Below, one piece after another: positions 1 to 8,204 of a stretch of 64,000 bases of DNA (position 1 is its first letter; each line of letters starts with the position of its first letter). The stretch spans positions 1,845,501 to 1,909,500 of the forward strand of contig NZ_CP088953.1 in the NCBI RefSeq assembly GCF_021165935.1. The letters are read 5' to 3'. The stretch comes from Microbulbifer elongatus (GTDB taxonomy: Bacteria > Pseudomonadota > Gammaproteobacteria > Pseudomonadales > Cellvibrionaceae). Under the pieces are notes generated by a model. It saw only the letters and a list, made by a program, of their open reading frames with translations, did not search any database and had not been told where the DNA came from. The translations under genes were made by a program, and so were the position numbers.

Positions 1-975
1 CAGGAAACCGATGGCACCGTGCTGGGCCAGCAGATTACCGCCATGGAACGTGTCGGTATCTATGTGCCCGGCGGCAAAGCCAGCTACCCTTCCTCGGTGT
101 TGATGAACGCCATTCCCGCGCGGGTTGCCGGCGTGGAAGAAGTGTTGATGGTGGTGCCGGCACCGGACAATCAGCTCAGTGACCTGGTGTTGGCCGCCGC
201 CGCGATTGCCGGTGTGGATAAGGTCTTTACCATTGGCGGCGCCCAGGCCGTTGCGGCATTGGCTTTCGGAACAGAGACCATTGCCCGTGTCGACAAGATC
301 GTTGGTCCGGGCAATATTTTCGTCGCCTCGGCCAAGCGCGCTGTCTTTGGTCAGGTGGCAATCGACATGATTGCCGGACCCTCGGAAATTCTGGTTATCT
401 GTGATGGCAAGACCGATCCGGACTGGATTGCCATGGATCTGCTCTCCCAGGCGGAGCACGATGAGCAGGCCCAGTCGATTCTACTGAGCCCGGATGCCGG
501 ATTTCTCGATGCGGTAGCCGCGTCTTTGCAAAAGCTGCTTGCCGATCTGCCGCGAGAGGCCATTGCCAGCCGCTCTATTGCCGAGCGTGGTGCCTTGATT
601 CTGGTTCGCGATATTGCGCAGGCGATCGAGGTCTCCAACCGCATAGCGCCGGAGCACCTGGAGGTGTCTGTGGATAACCCGGAACAGTATCTCCCGCAGA
701 TCCGTCACGCCGGGGCGATCTTCCTTGGGCGTTATACCGCCGAAGCGCTGGGAGACTACTGTGCGGGGCCCAACCATGTGCTGCCCACCAGCGGTACCGC
801 GCGCTTCTCTTCGCCCCTGGGCGTCTATGACTTCCAGAAACGCAGCTCGATTATCTATTGCTCTCCGGAAGGTGCGGATACGCTCGGGCGCGTAGCGGCC
901 ACCCTGGCCAAGGGGGAAGGGCTGGATGCCCACGCGCGCTCTGCGGAATACCGGGTGCGCAATTCCGCAGACTGA
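1..975 (+). CDS. hisD: Histidinol dehydrogenase, 5'-truncated by the window edge
   Basis: HisD catalyses the last two steps of histidine synthesis (histidinol to histidinal to histidine, NAD+, Zn2+). The reading frame is already open at base 1, so the N-terminal quarter lies outside the window; about 324 residues are visible and the gene stops with TGA at 973-975. Family hallmarks seen are [16 protein letters not shown] near the visible start, [19 protein letters not shown], and RIAPEHLEV, whose Glu-His pair corresponds to the catalytic bases of the E. coli enzyme. The [20 protein letters not shown] stretch carries the Asp/Tyr region of the zinc site. The codon at 19 is GTG but is internal to the protein by homology. 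No hisG or hisC is seen downstream; a convergent gene follows. Confidence 0.96.
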   Translation, partial: QETDGTVLGQQITAMERVGIYVPGGKASYPSSVLMNAIPARVAGVEEVLMVVPAPDNQLSDLVLAAAAIAGVDKVFTIGGAQAVAALAFGTETIARVDKIVGPGNIFVASAKRAVFGQVAIDMIAGPSEILVICDGKTDPDWIAMDLLSQAEHDEQAQSILLSPDAGFLDAVAASLQKLLADLPREAIASRSIAERGALILVRDIAQAIEVSNRIAPEHLEVSVDNPEQYLPQIRHAGAIFLGRYTAEALGDYCAGPNHVLPTSGTARFSSPLGVYDFQKRSSIIYCSPEGADTLGRVAATLAKGEGLDAHARSAEYRVRNSAD

Positions 976-1030
976 TGTTCCGCCGGCCGACACCGTATGG
1001 ATGGTTGTGACCGGCGGTGATTGCCGAAGG

Positions 1031-1525
1031 TTACTGGCTGGCGGGGGCGACCGCTGGAATTTTGGTTGCCTGCCAGGCCAGTGCCCGCCACTCCCCATTA
1101 CGCTTGATGAAAGTGCCGGTGTTGAAGAACTCCATCTTGCTGGCACTGCGGTCGGCGCTGGGCTGAGGCTCGGCGATCAGGCGAAAGGCCACGATGGCGG
1201 TATCCCCCAGCAGGCGAATGTCGGTCGCCTCGGCGCGATAGTGCATCGCCGCGGAATCAGTCTGCGACTCTTCTTGTGTTGCTTTGTCGGCCGCGTTTTT
1301 TTTCATTCCCGCGAGAATCTCGGCTTTGCCAAACCGCTGACCTGATGAGCTGGTGTAAATAAGGTCGTCGGCCCAGAAGCGCTGGTGCACCTGGATATCG
1401 TCGGCGGCACCCGCCAGAAAGCGGTTGAGCAGGCGATTTAGGTTCGCGCGCTCATCGGCGAAGGTGCTGGGCTGAAACAGTGTCAGTATCACCGCTACAG
1501 TGCACCCGAGCGTTCTAGATTTCAT
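1031..1525 (-). CDS. Secreted NTF2-like (DUF4440/SnoaL type) protein
   Basis: A 164-residue protein that starts at ATG 1525 behind a strong AGGAG site. It has a signal peptide (MKSRTLGCTVAVILTLFQPS, probable cleavage after TFA near residue 23). The rest fits the nuclear-transport-factor-2-like cone fold: a helical start (LNRLLNRFLAGAADDIQVHQ), then FWADDLIYTSSSGQRFGKAE, and a C-terminal strand pair ending in NGEWRALAWQATKIP, typical of DUF4440 proteins. Members bind small ligands or are catalytically silent, and no substrate can be named here. It lies downstream of algW on the same strand with a gap of 124 bases, so it is probably transcribed on its own. Confidence 0.75.
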   Translation of the reverse strand: MKSRTLGCTVAVILTLFQPSTFADERANLNRLLNRFLAGAADDIQVHQRFWADDLIYTSSSGQRFGKAEILAGMKKNAADKATQEESQTDSAAMHYRAEATDIRLLGDTAIVAFRLIAEPQPSADRSASKMEFFNTGTFIKRNGEWRALAWQATKIPAVAPASQ

Positions 1526-1649
1526 GGTTGCTGGCTCCTCTTTTCTCCGTTCTCCCTTTCCCTTTTCCCTTCGCCATTCTCATTCACCGGTTTCGCTAGC
1601 CGGGTTTGGATATTCGGGTCTGGGCACCAGGTCAGCGGTGCGGAACGGA

Positions 1650-2816
1650 TCAACCGCCGTTCTGCGGCTGGCCGTCTTCTGCCTGAGGTCTCTCCGAGAC
1701 GGTTGCCTGGGTGGCCAGGGTTTCACCGTCGCGGATATAGGTGATGGTTACCACTTCACCGGGGCGCAGAGTGGCCATCGCGGCGTTGCCGTGCTTGCCA
1801 TCATTGATGGGGGTGGCGTTGATATGGGTGATCACGTCCCCGGGCTGCAGTCCCGCCTGGTGCGCGGGACCACTTTTGTAGATTGCGGTAATGATCACAC
1901 CGTTGGTGGATGCCAGGTTGAAAGCGCGCGCCAGCAGCGGGTTGAGGTTTTCCGCTTCCACGCCCAGCCAGCCGGGAACCACCCGGCCAAACTCGATCAG
2001 ATCCTGCATGACTTTGAGGGCGATGGTGGCGGGAATCGCGAAGCTGATGCCGCCGCTGGTGCCTGTCTGGTTCAAGCCGGTCTGGTTCAGTACCGACGTG
2101 GTGTTGATGCCGAGCAACCGTCCGCGGGAGTCCACCAGGGCGCCGCCGGAGTTGCCGGGGTTGATGGCCGCATCGGTCTGCAGAAAGTTCTGCAGGTAGC
2201 CGCCTACGCCGGTATTGCCCACGTCTCTGCCGGTTGCGCTGATAATGCCCTGGGTGACGGTTTGCCCGACCCCGAACGGGTTGCCGATGGCCAGTACCAC
2301 ATCCCCGACCTGGGCTCTATCCGGGTCGCCCACCTCGATCGCGGTCAGGTTGGGGAGGTCAATTTTCAGGACCGCCAGGTCAAAGTCTGCATCGGATCCC
2401 ACCAGCTGTGCGCGCGCCTCGCGACCATCCGCCAGTACCACGGCAATCTGTTCCGCTCCGGAAATGACGTGATAGTTGGTCAGTACGTAGCCGGAGTCGT
2501 CAACGATAACCCCGGAGCCCAGGTTCTGCTGCATGCGCTCCCGTTGCAGCGGGGTCATCTTGTTCAGGTAGTAGGGAAACAGGGGGTGGCTGGCCAGCGG
2601 GTGATTGCGCAGCGCCCGCTTGCTGAACACGTTGACTACCGCAGGGCCGGCCAGGTTGACTGCGCTGGCATAGGATTCTGGGGCGGAGATGGCTTGCGGG
2701 GTGTCGGTTCCCGTGCTTTCGCGCAGGTGGGGGAAGAAAAAAAGTAGCGCTGCGGCCATCGCCAGGCCGATCGCGGCGGGAATGGCCCAGTCTTGCAGAA
2801 ATCGTTGTAATGACAC
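1650..2816 (-). CDS. algW: AlgW/DegS-type membrane-anchored serine protease
   Basis: A 388-residue trypsin-like HtrA protease with one N-terminal membrane anchor (about residues 11-29), a protease domain and a single PDZ domain (about 265-365). The catalytic triad is visible as His116 (TNYHVISG), Asp146 (FDLAVLKID) and Ser223 (NPGNSGGALVD). One PDZ and an anchor, rather than a cleaved signal peptide and two PDZs, mark it as the DegS/AlgW type that senses misfolded outer-membrane proteins and starts cleavage of the anti-sigma factor RseA/MucA. The start is GTG at 2816 with GGAG upstream. The C-terminal tail after the PDZ domain is rich in Gln/Glu/Gly (QAEDGQPQNGG). DegS versus AlgW naming cannot be settled from sequence alone. 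Confidence 0.92.
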   Translation of the reverse strand: MSLQRFLQDWAIPAAIGLAMAAALLFFFPHLRESTGTDTPQAISAPESYASAVNLAGPAVVNVFSKRALRNHPLASHPLFPYYLNKMTPLQRERMQQNLGSGVIVDDSGYVLTNYHVISGAEQIAVVLADGREARAQLVGSDADFDLAVLKIDLPNLTAIEVGDPDRAQVGDVVLAIGNPFGVGQTVTQGIISATGRDVGNTGVGGYLQNFLQTDAAINPGNSGGALVDSRGRLLGINTTSVLNQTGLNQTGTSGGISFAIPATIALKVMQDLIEFGRVVPGWLGVEAENLNPLLARAFNLASTNGVIITAIYKSGPAHQAGLQPGDVITHINATPINDGKHGNAAMATLRPGEVVTITYIRDGETLATQATVSERPQAEDGQPQNGG

Positions 2817-2901
2817 CTGAGGCTCCTTGGTTTGGGGCCATTATACGTCTTTCGGTTCTGGTGTCCTCACCAGATGATCTAACCCCGGTCACGCCCGGCG
2901 C

Positions 2902-2929
2902 TTGGTGTGTGAGGGGTTATCCGTATAAT
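2902..2929 (+). promoter_or_regulatory. Sigma-70-type promoter for sat
   Basis: TTGGTG (2902-2907) is separated by 16 bases from a perfect TATAAT (2924-2929), about 58 bases before the sat start codon. It lies in the divergent algW/sat gap. Predicted transcription start is near 2936. Confidence 0.6.
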
Positions 2930-2986
2930 GTGGCGCTCAAAATTTTCCTCAGAACCCTCTTTCACAGAACTACCGCAGGAGTGTCT

Positions 2987-4177
2987 ATGTCCCTGGTTCG
3001 TCCACACGGCAGTGTCGAGCTGCAGCCCCGCTTTGTTTACGACAGTGAGCGCCACCACCAGCTGGCTCATGAAGCGGAATCCCTGCCATCCATCGTGGTG
3101 AGCTCCGCAGCAGCGGCCAATGCGGTAATGCTGGGTGCCGGCTACTTCAATCCGCTGCATGGCTACATGAACCTGGCGGACACGCTGAGTGTGGCGGAAA
3201 GCCTGCGTACCGTTGATGGGCTGTTCTGGCCGGTGCCGGTGGTGAATATGGTGGAAGATACTTCTGCTATCGCCGGTGCCAAGCGTATTGCCCTGCGCGA
3301 CCCCAATGTCGAGGGGAACCCGGTACTCGCCGTAATGGACGTGGATGCCATCGAGACCGTTTCCGACGAGCAGGTGAATACCATCGCCGAGCATGTATTC
3401 GGTACTCTGGATGACGCGCACCCGGGCGTGGCGACCTTCAAGGCTGCCGGCCGCCAGCTGATTTCCGGCTCCATCGAAGTGCTGAACTTCAGCTATTTCC
3501 AGGCGGACTTCCCGGATACCTTCCGCACCGCGGTGGAGATCCGCAATGAATTTGTGGAGCACGGCTGGAGCAAGGTCGTGGCTTTCCAGACCCGCAACCC
3601 CATGCACCGTGCCCACGAAGAGCTGTGCAAGATGGCGCTGGAAGCCGTGGACGCCGATGGTGTACTTATCCACATGCTGCTGGGCAAGCTGAAGCCCGGT
3701 GATATCCCCGCGCACGTGCGCGATGCCTCCATCCGCAAGATGGTGGAAGAATACTTCCCGAAAAACACCGTAATGGTGACCGGCTACGGCTTCGACATGC
3801 TCTACGCCGGCCCGCGCGAAGCGGTGCTGCATGCAGTGTTCCGTCAGAACTGTGGCTGTAGTCACCTGATCGTCGGCCGTGACCACGCCGGTGTTGGCGA
3901 CTACTACGGTGCCTTCGATGCGCAGACCATTTTTGATGAGAAGGTACCGGAAGGTGCGCTGGAAATTCAGATCTTCCGCGCGGACCACACCGCTTACTCC
4001 AAGAAGCTGAATCGCGTGGTGATGATGCGCGATGTGCCGGATCACACCAAGGATGATTTCATCCTGCTGTCTGGTACCAAGGTGCGCGAGATGCTGGGTA
4101 ACGGTATTGCACCGCCTCCGGAATTTTCCCGTCCGGAAGTGGCCCAGATCCTCATGGACTACTACCAGAGTCTGTGA
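2987..4177 (+). CDS. sat: Sulfate adenylyltransferase, homo-oligomeric Sat type
   Basis: Forms adenosine 5'-phosphosulfate from ATP and sulfate, the activation step of sulfate assimilation. The 396-residue protein carries the Sat nucleotide motifs QTRNPMHRAHEE and VGRDHAGVGDYYG, and ends in a FILLSGTKVREMLGNG segment typical of the family. The start is ATG 2987, preceded by GCAGGA; the frame is open further upstream but lacks a good start and homology. This is the single-subunit Sat family, unrelated to the CysD/CysN GTP-coupled enzyme used by E. coli and Pseudomonas; no cysDN is seen here. A cysH gene lies 19 kb away. A strong terminator follows. Confidence 0.95.
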   Translation: MSLVRPHGSVELQPRFVYDSERHHQLAHEAESLPSIVVSSAAAANAVMLGAGYFNPLHGYMNLADTLSVAESLRTVDGLFWPVPVVNMVEDTSAIAGAKRIALRDPNVEGNPVLAVMDVDAIETVSDEQVNTIAEHVFGTLDDAHPGVATFKAAGRQLISGSIEVLNFSYFQADFPDTFRTAVEIRNEFVEHGWSKVVAFQTRNPMHRAHEELCKMALEAVDADGVLIHMLLGKLKPGDIPAHVRDASIRKMVEEYFPKNTVMVTGYGFDMLYAGPREAVLHAVFRQNCGCSHLIVGRDHAGVGDYYGAFDAQTIFDEKVPEGALEIQIFRADHTAYSKKLNRVVMMRDVPDHTKDDFILLSGTKVREMLGNGIAPPPEFSRPEVAQILMDYYQSL

Positions 4178-4236
4178 TCAGGCGGTAAGGGCGGGCTGGA
4201 TACATCTCCGGCTTGCCACCGTAAGGCATTTGCCAC

Positions 4237-4270
4237 AAAAAAAGGCGGGGTGATAGTCCCGCCTTTTTTT
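4237..4270. terminator. Bidirectional intrinsic terminator between sat and zapG
   Basis: Perfect 13-bp stem (4237-4249 with 4258-4270) with a GTGATAGT loop; runs of seven A and seven T on the two sides allow it to work for both convergent genes. Confidence 0.93.
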
Positions 4271-4293
4271 GTGCCTGCCCGTGGCAGAGGGAA

Positions 4294-4764
4294 TCAGCGG
4301 TTAACCGCGGTTTCCGAGGTTGGTGCGGGGGCAGGGGCTTGCGCTTCTTTCTCCAGTCCAAATTCTTCGGACAGAGTACCTTTGGCACCGGGCTCCTTGG
4401 GTGCCCAGTCGCGGGGAGGCAGTACGCTCAGGTTTTCATCGTTGTCGCTCAGCTGGCCGCTTCCGGCTTCCAGCATCTGGCGGCCGATGTCCTGGCTGGA
4501 CAGTCGCATGGCGCTGTTGGCCAGATATTCGTGTACTTCCCGGTAGCTTTGGGTGAGGTTGTTCACCAGCTGGGATGTCTGGTCAAAGTGCTCGTTGACC
4601 TCCTGCTGGAAGTCTTCGAGTTTGCTGTTGGCTTCTTTCAGCCGCAGCTCCAGTTCCTGGGTGCGGTCAGTGCTCTGGCGGCTGCGGGTGGCCAGGAAAG
4701 CAAGCAGGGCACCTAGGGCCAGGCCGACGACGCCGACCAGAATTAAAACCGAAGTTGAGTGCAC
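4294..4764 (-). CDS. zapG: ZapG/YhcB-family (DUF1043) cell-division protein
   Basis: A 156-residue inner-membrane protein with an N-terminal membrane helix (about 6-25), a coiled coil (about 30-75) and a disordered acidic, proline-rich tail ending in APAPAPTSETAVNR. This architecture and the QTSQLVNNLTQSYREVHEYL segment match the YhcB/ZapG family, which links envelope growth with the divisome in E. coli. The start is GTG at 4764 behind GAGGAG; an upstream ATG is out of frame. It is divergent from zapE, the usual arrangement in gammaproteobacteria, where algW/degS is also a neighbour. Confidence 0.9.
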   Translation of the reverse strand: MHSTSVLILVGVVGLALGALLAFLATRSRQSTDRTQELELRLKEANSKLEDFQQEVNEHFDQTSQLVNNLTQSYREVHEYLANSAMRLSSQDIGRQMLEAGSGQLSDNDENLSVLPPRDWAPKEPGAKGTLSEEFGLEKEAQAPAPAPTSETAVNR

Positions 4765-4985
4765 GATACATTCTCCTCAAAGTAAAAGTGGCACCAGCCC
4801 ATCCGTGGTGGTGAGCCTATTATACGCGATTCCAGCCCGGACGTTGCCCCCGGTCGGTTGCAAGGCTCACCGGATTTGTGCCAAGGCGTGATGGATTTGG
4901 TAAAGTGCGCGCCAATCGGCCTCCGCTCGAGCGCCAAATCCCGCCCGGCACTGTCGCCACCACTTTAATGAACGGTTTCTATTAG

Positions 4986-6134
4986 ATGGTCACGGATCAG
5001 CACCAGACTGGCTCAGTTTCGACATCCACGCCCCTGTCACCCATGCAGCGTTACGAGCGGGATCTGCAGCGTCCGGATTTTGTGGAGGATCCGGCGCAGC
5101 GCGCGGCGGTGGAGGCCTTGCAGGATCTGTACGAGCGACTGCTGGCTGCGCAGGGTGCGGGCGGCTTGCTCGGCGGCCTGCGCCGCCTGTGGAAAAAAAC
5201 GGATACGCCGGAGAAAGGGCTGTATTTCTGGGGTGGGGTCGGACGCGGCAAAACCTACCTGATGGATGCCTTTTACGAGGCGCTGCCGTTCGAGCGCAAG
5301 CAGCGCACGCATTTCCACCGTTTTATGCGCGATGTACATCGCCAGCTGAAAAAACTGGCGGGTGAGAAAAACCCCCTGGAAAAGGTGGCCGACCGTATCG
5401 CCGGGCGCGCCCGGGTGCTCTGTTTTGACGAGTTTTTCGTATCGGATATTACCGACGCGATGATTCTCGCCAACCTGCTGGAGGCCCTGTTCCAGCGCGG
5501 GGTCACCCTAGTGGCTACCTCGAACATCATTCCCGAGGGTCTATATAAGGATGGGTTGCAGCGCGCCCGTTTCCTGCCCGCCATTGACCTGCTGCTGGCC
5601 CATACCAAAGTGGTGAACGTGGATAACGGGATTGATTACCGGCTGCGCGTGCTGGAAATGGCGGAGCTTTACCACTACCCGTTGGACGCAGAGGCGGACG
5701 CCAGTCTGGAACGTTCGTTTAATAGCCTGATGGTGGAAGGGGCCGAAGTGCGCGAGCAGGTTGCCCTGGATATCGAGGGGCGCCCGATTGTCGCGACCAG
5801 AGTCGCCGACGACGTAGCCTGGTTCGAATTCTCCGAGCTCTGCGACGGCCCCCGGTCCCAGAACGACTACATAGAGCTGGCGCGGGAGTTTCATACGGTA
5901 CTGTTGGCCAATGTGCCGCGCTTTGACGAGCGCAGCGAGAGTCAGGCGAGGCGCTTCATCAATCTGATCGACGAGTTCTATGACCGTTGCGTCAACCTGG
6001 TGATCTCCGCCGAGGAACCGGTAGAGTCCCTGTACGGCGGTCGCCATCTGCGCTTTGAGTTCGAGCGCACCGTGAGCCGGTTGCAGGAGATGCAGTCGCG
6101 GGAGTATCTGGCGCGGCAGCACCGGGTGGATTGA
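4986..6134 (+). CDS. zapE: Cell division ATPase ZapE (AFG1-like)
   Basis: A 382-residue AFG1/ZapE-family P-loop ATPase that associates with the Z ring under stress in E. coli. Walker A is GGVGRGKT, Walker B is VLCFDEFFV, and the sensor-1 region is TLVATSNIIPEGLY. The family motif HFHRFMRDVH follows Walker A. The first 20 residues (rich in Thr/Ser/Gln) are not conserved, so translation could also start at the Met in PMQRYERDL. The gene precedes rplM, as in many gammaproteobacteria, but rplM has its own promoter. Confidence 0.94.
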   Translation: MVTDQHQTGSVSTSTPLSPMQRYERDLQRPDFVEDPAQRAAVEALQDLYERLLAAQGAGGLLGGLRRLWKKTDTPEKGLYFWGGVGRGKTYLMDAFYEALPFERKQRTHFHRFMRDVHRQLKKLAGEKNPLEKVADRIAGRARVLCFDEFFVSDITDAMILANLLEALFQRGVTLVATSNIIPEGLYKDGLQRARFLPAIDLLLAHTKVVNVDNGIDYRLRVLEMAELYHYPLDAEADASLERSFNSLMVEGAEVREQVALDIEGRPIVATRVADDVAWFEFSELCDGPRSQNDYIELAREFHTVLLANVPRFDERSESQARRFINLIDEFYDRCVNLVISAEEPVESLYGGRHLRFEFERTVSRLQEMQSREYLARQHRVD

Positions 6135-6182
6135 TGGTCGAATGAGCGGAACGGGTTGTTCACAAGTTGCTCAACTTTCTGC

Positions 6183-6211
6183 TTGAAAAGCCCAGGGCGC
6201 TTATGTAGTAT
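6183..6211 (+). promoter_or_regulatory. Promoter and leader of the rplM-rpsI operon
   Basis: TTGAAA (6183-6188), 17-base spacer, TAGTAT (6206-6211); predicted start near 6218, leaving a leader of about 53 bases. The leader holds a small hairpin (GGC/GCC and CCC/GGG arms within 6232-6250) just before the rplM start. L13 autoregulation of this operon is known in E. coli; whether this hairpin is the target is inference. Confidence 0.65.
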
Positions 6212-6270
6212 TCGCGCTCTTTTCGTGGGACGGCCCCCATTTCGGGAGCCATATACAGGTGTTTTATAAC

Positions 6271-6699
6271 ATGAAGACTTACAGTGCCAAGCCGGAAGCG
6301 GTCACTCGCGACTGGTACATTGTTGACGCTGCGGACAAGACTCTCGGCCGTATTTCCGCCGAGATTGCTCACCGCCTGCGCGGCAAGCACAAGCCTGAAT
6401 ATACGCCCCACGTGGACACCGGTGACTACATCGTAGTAATCAACGCCGAAAAGGTCCGCGTGACCGGCAATAAGGCCAAAGACAAGATCTACCACAGCCA
6501 CTCCGGCTACCCCGGTGGTCTTAAATCCATCAGCTTTGAGAAGCTGATCGACAAGGCGCCTGAGCGCACCATCCAAAGCGCTGTGAAAGGCATGCTTCCC
6601 AAAGGCCCGCTGGGTCGCGCCATGTTCAAGAAATTGAAGGTGTACAAGGGTAGCGAACATCCTCATGCGGCCCAGCAGCCGATTGAACTGTCGATCTAA
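6271..6699 (+). CDS. rplM: 50S ribosomal protein L13
   Basis: The 142-residue sequence is full-length L13: it begins [20 protein letters not shown] and contains [17 protein letters not shown], the [18 protein letters not shown] core and the [19 protein letters not shown] motif. It binds 23S rRNA early in large-subunit assembly. ATG 6271 is chosen over an in-frame upstream ATG (6259), because L13 proteins start at MKTY. First gene of the rplM-rpsI operon, 14 bases before rpsI. Confidence 0.99.
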   Translation: MKTYSAKPEAVTRDWYIVDAADKTLGRISAEIAHRLRGKHKPEYTPHVDTGDYIVVINAEKVRVTGNKAKDKIYHSHSGYPGGLKSISFEKLIDKAPERTIQSAVKGMLPKGPLGRAMFKKLKVYKGSEHPHAAQQPIELSI

Positions 6700-6713
6700 A
6701 CGGAATCATTCTC

Positions 6714-7106
6714 ATGGCAACTACTCAATACTACGGTACCGGCCGCCGCAAGACCTCTACCGCTCGCGTATTCATCGCGCAGGGTGAAGGTAAAATCAGC
6801 GTTAACGGTCGTTCCCTGGACGAATACTTCGGCCGCGAAGTGGCGCGCATGATCGTGCGTCAGCCGCTGGAAATGGTCGACATGGTCGAGAAATTCGACA
6901 TCAACGTCACTGTGAAGGGCGGTGGTTCCTTCGGTCAGGCGGGTGCGATCCGTCACGGTCTGACCCGCGCTTTGATGCAGTACGACGAGTCTCTGCGTCA
7001 GCCGCTGCGTGCAGCAGGTTACGTTACGCGCGACGCTCGTGCTGTTGAGCGTAAGAAAGTCGGTCTGCGCAAAGCGCGTAAGAAGCCGCAATTCTCCAAG
7101 CGTTAA
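6714..7106 (+). CDS. rpsI: 30S ribosomal protein S9
   Basis: A full-length S9 of 130 residues with [15 protein letters not shown] at the start, [19 protein letters not shown] in the middle, and the basic tail ending in KKPQFSKR, whose last residues reach the P-site tRNA. Directly follows rplM; a strong intrinsic terminator lies 19 bases after the stop. Confidence 0.99.
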   Translation: MATTQYYGTGRRKTSTARVFIAQGEGKISVNGRSLDEYFGREVARMIVRQPLEMVDMVEKFDINVTVKGGGSFGQAGAIRHGLTRALMQYDESLRQPLRAAGYVTRDARAVERKKVGLRKARKKPQFSKR

Positions 7107-7125
7107 GCGAGAATTACTTTTTCTG

Positions 7126-7151
7126 GCCCGGCAACTGCCGGGCTTTTTTTT
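7126..7151 (+). terminator. Intrinsic terminator of rplM-rpsI
   Basis: Seven-bp GC stem (GCCCGGC 7126-7132 with GCCGGGC 7137-7143), AACT loop, followed by eight T (7144-7151). Confidence 0.95.
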
Positions 7152-7604
7152 GCCTGTGTCCCTGGTTGGGTGCAGGTGCGCGTTTTGTGATCTGTTTAAA
7201 ATCCCGCCAGTTCGCTGCGTGATTGCCGACGTTCGCTCCGGCATTCGCCTTGTATCGATTTGGCATTTTCTTTAACATTGCGCGAATTTCTATCCGCTTG
7301 CACTTGGGGTTTGGCCAATTTGTTCTAGGGTCAGGCGAGCGGGCCAGTTGTAGGGGAGTTTCTGTTCAAGTCTCTGATTTCGCGGCAATAGGTGTTTACT
7401 GTTGTTGCGCGGGTGCTCTGTTCTCTCTGGTTTTTGGCCACTGAGGTTGCACCGTTGCTACCGAATTGCGGTGATCCCTGGATTACCGCAAAGGGTGGCT
7501 ATTGGATACTTGGCAGAGGTTTTCCGGAATTTTGGGTTTGGGCCAGTCAGTTTCGGGGTTGCGAATGCGCAACTCACGAGACGCTGTGATGGGAGATCTA
7601 CGTC
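7152..7604 (+). other. Gene-free region upstream of petA
   Basis: About 450 bases without a credible gene; several short frames are stop-limited and lack family features. It must hold the petABC promoter, but no clear -35/-10 pair stands out. One imperfect dyad, TTGCGGT (7466-7472) with ACCGCAA (7485-7491), could be an operator or weak hairpin. The petA ribosome site is GGGAG at about 7590. Confidence 0.5.
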
Positions 7605-8204
7605 ATGAGTGATGACGGTGTAAATGTGGGGCGTCGTCGATTCCTGACCGCCGCTACCTCCGTAGTAGGTGGTGCCGGGGCGGTGGGAGTTGCTGTACCT
7701 TTTGTCGCCTCCTGGAATCCGAGTGCCAAGGCGAAAGCCGCCGGCGCGCCAGTTAAGTACAATATTGCCAAGCTGGAGCCGGGCCAAATGGTGACCGTCG
7801 AATGGCGTGGCAAGCCGGTGTATGTGGTTCGCCGCACGCAGGAAGTGTTGGATAACCTCGTCAAAGTGGATCCGTACCTGCGCGATCCCAACTCTGAAGC
7901 CTCTACCCAGCCTTCCTACGTCGACCCGGAAAATCGCGCGATCAAGCCGCAGATTCTGGTGCTGGTTGGCCTGTGTACCCATCTGGGCTGCGCGCCCATG
8001 TACCGCCCGGAAGTGGGCACTGCCGATCTCGGCGGTGACCAGTGGCAGGGTGGCTTCTTCTGCGCCTGTCACGGTTCCAAATACGATCTGGCCGGCCGCG
8101 TTTATACCGGTGTACCTGCGCCGTACAACCTGGAAGTACCTCCCTATTCCTACGAAGGGGATGACGTAATCGTAATCGGCGTGGATCAGGAGGGCAGCGC
8201 ATGA
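7605..8204 (+). CDS. petA: Ubiquinol-cytochrome c reductase Rieske iron-sulfur subunit
   Basis: The 199-residue Rieske subunit of the bc1 complex passes electrons from ubiquinol to cytochrome c1. It has an uncleaved twin-arginine signal/anchor (GRRRFLTAATS, then a hydrophobic helix to about residue 35). The [2Fe-2S] ligands are Cys124/His126 (CTHLGC) and Cys153/His156 (CACHGS), with Cys129-Cys155 as the conserved disulfide. The insertion between the boxes is normal for proteobacterial forms. Its stop overlaps the ATG of the next gene (ATGA), indicating translational coupling. Confidence 0.97.
   Translation: MSDDGVNVGRRRFLTAATSVVGGAGAVGVAVPFVASWNPSAKAKAAGAPVKYNIAKLEPGQMVTVEWRGKPVYVVRRTQEVLDNLVKVDPYLRDPNSEASTQPSYVDPENRAIKPQILVLVGLCTHLGCAPMYRPEVGTADLGGDQWQGGFFCACHGSKYDLAGRVYTGVPAPYNLEVPPYSYEGDDVIVIGVDQEGSA

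Noticed and set aside
4763..4773. ATG upstream of zapG with good spacing
   Set aside because: It is out of frame with the protein; the GTG at 4764 is in frame and well placed after GAGGAG.
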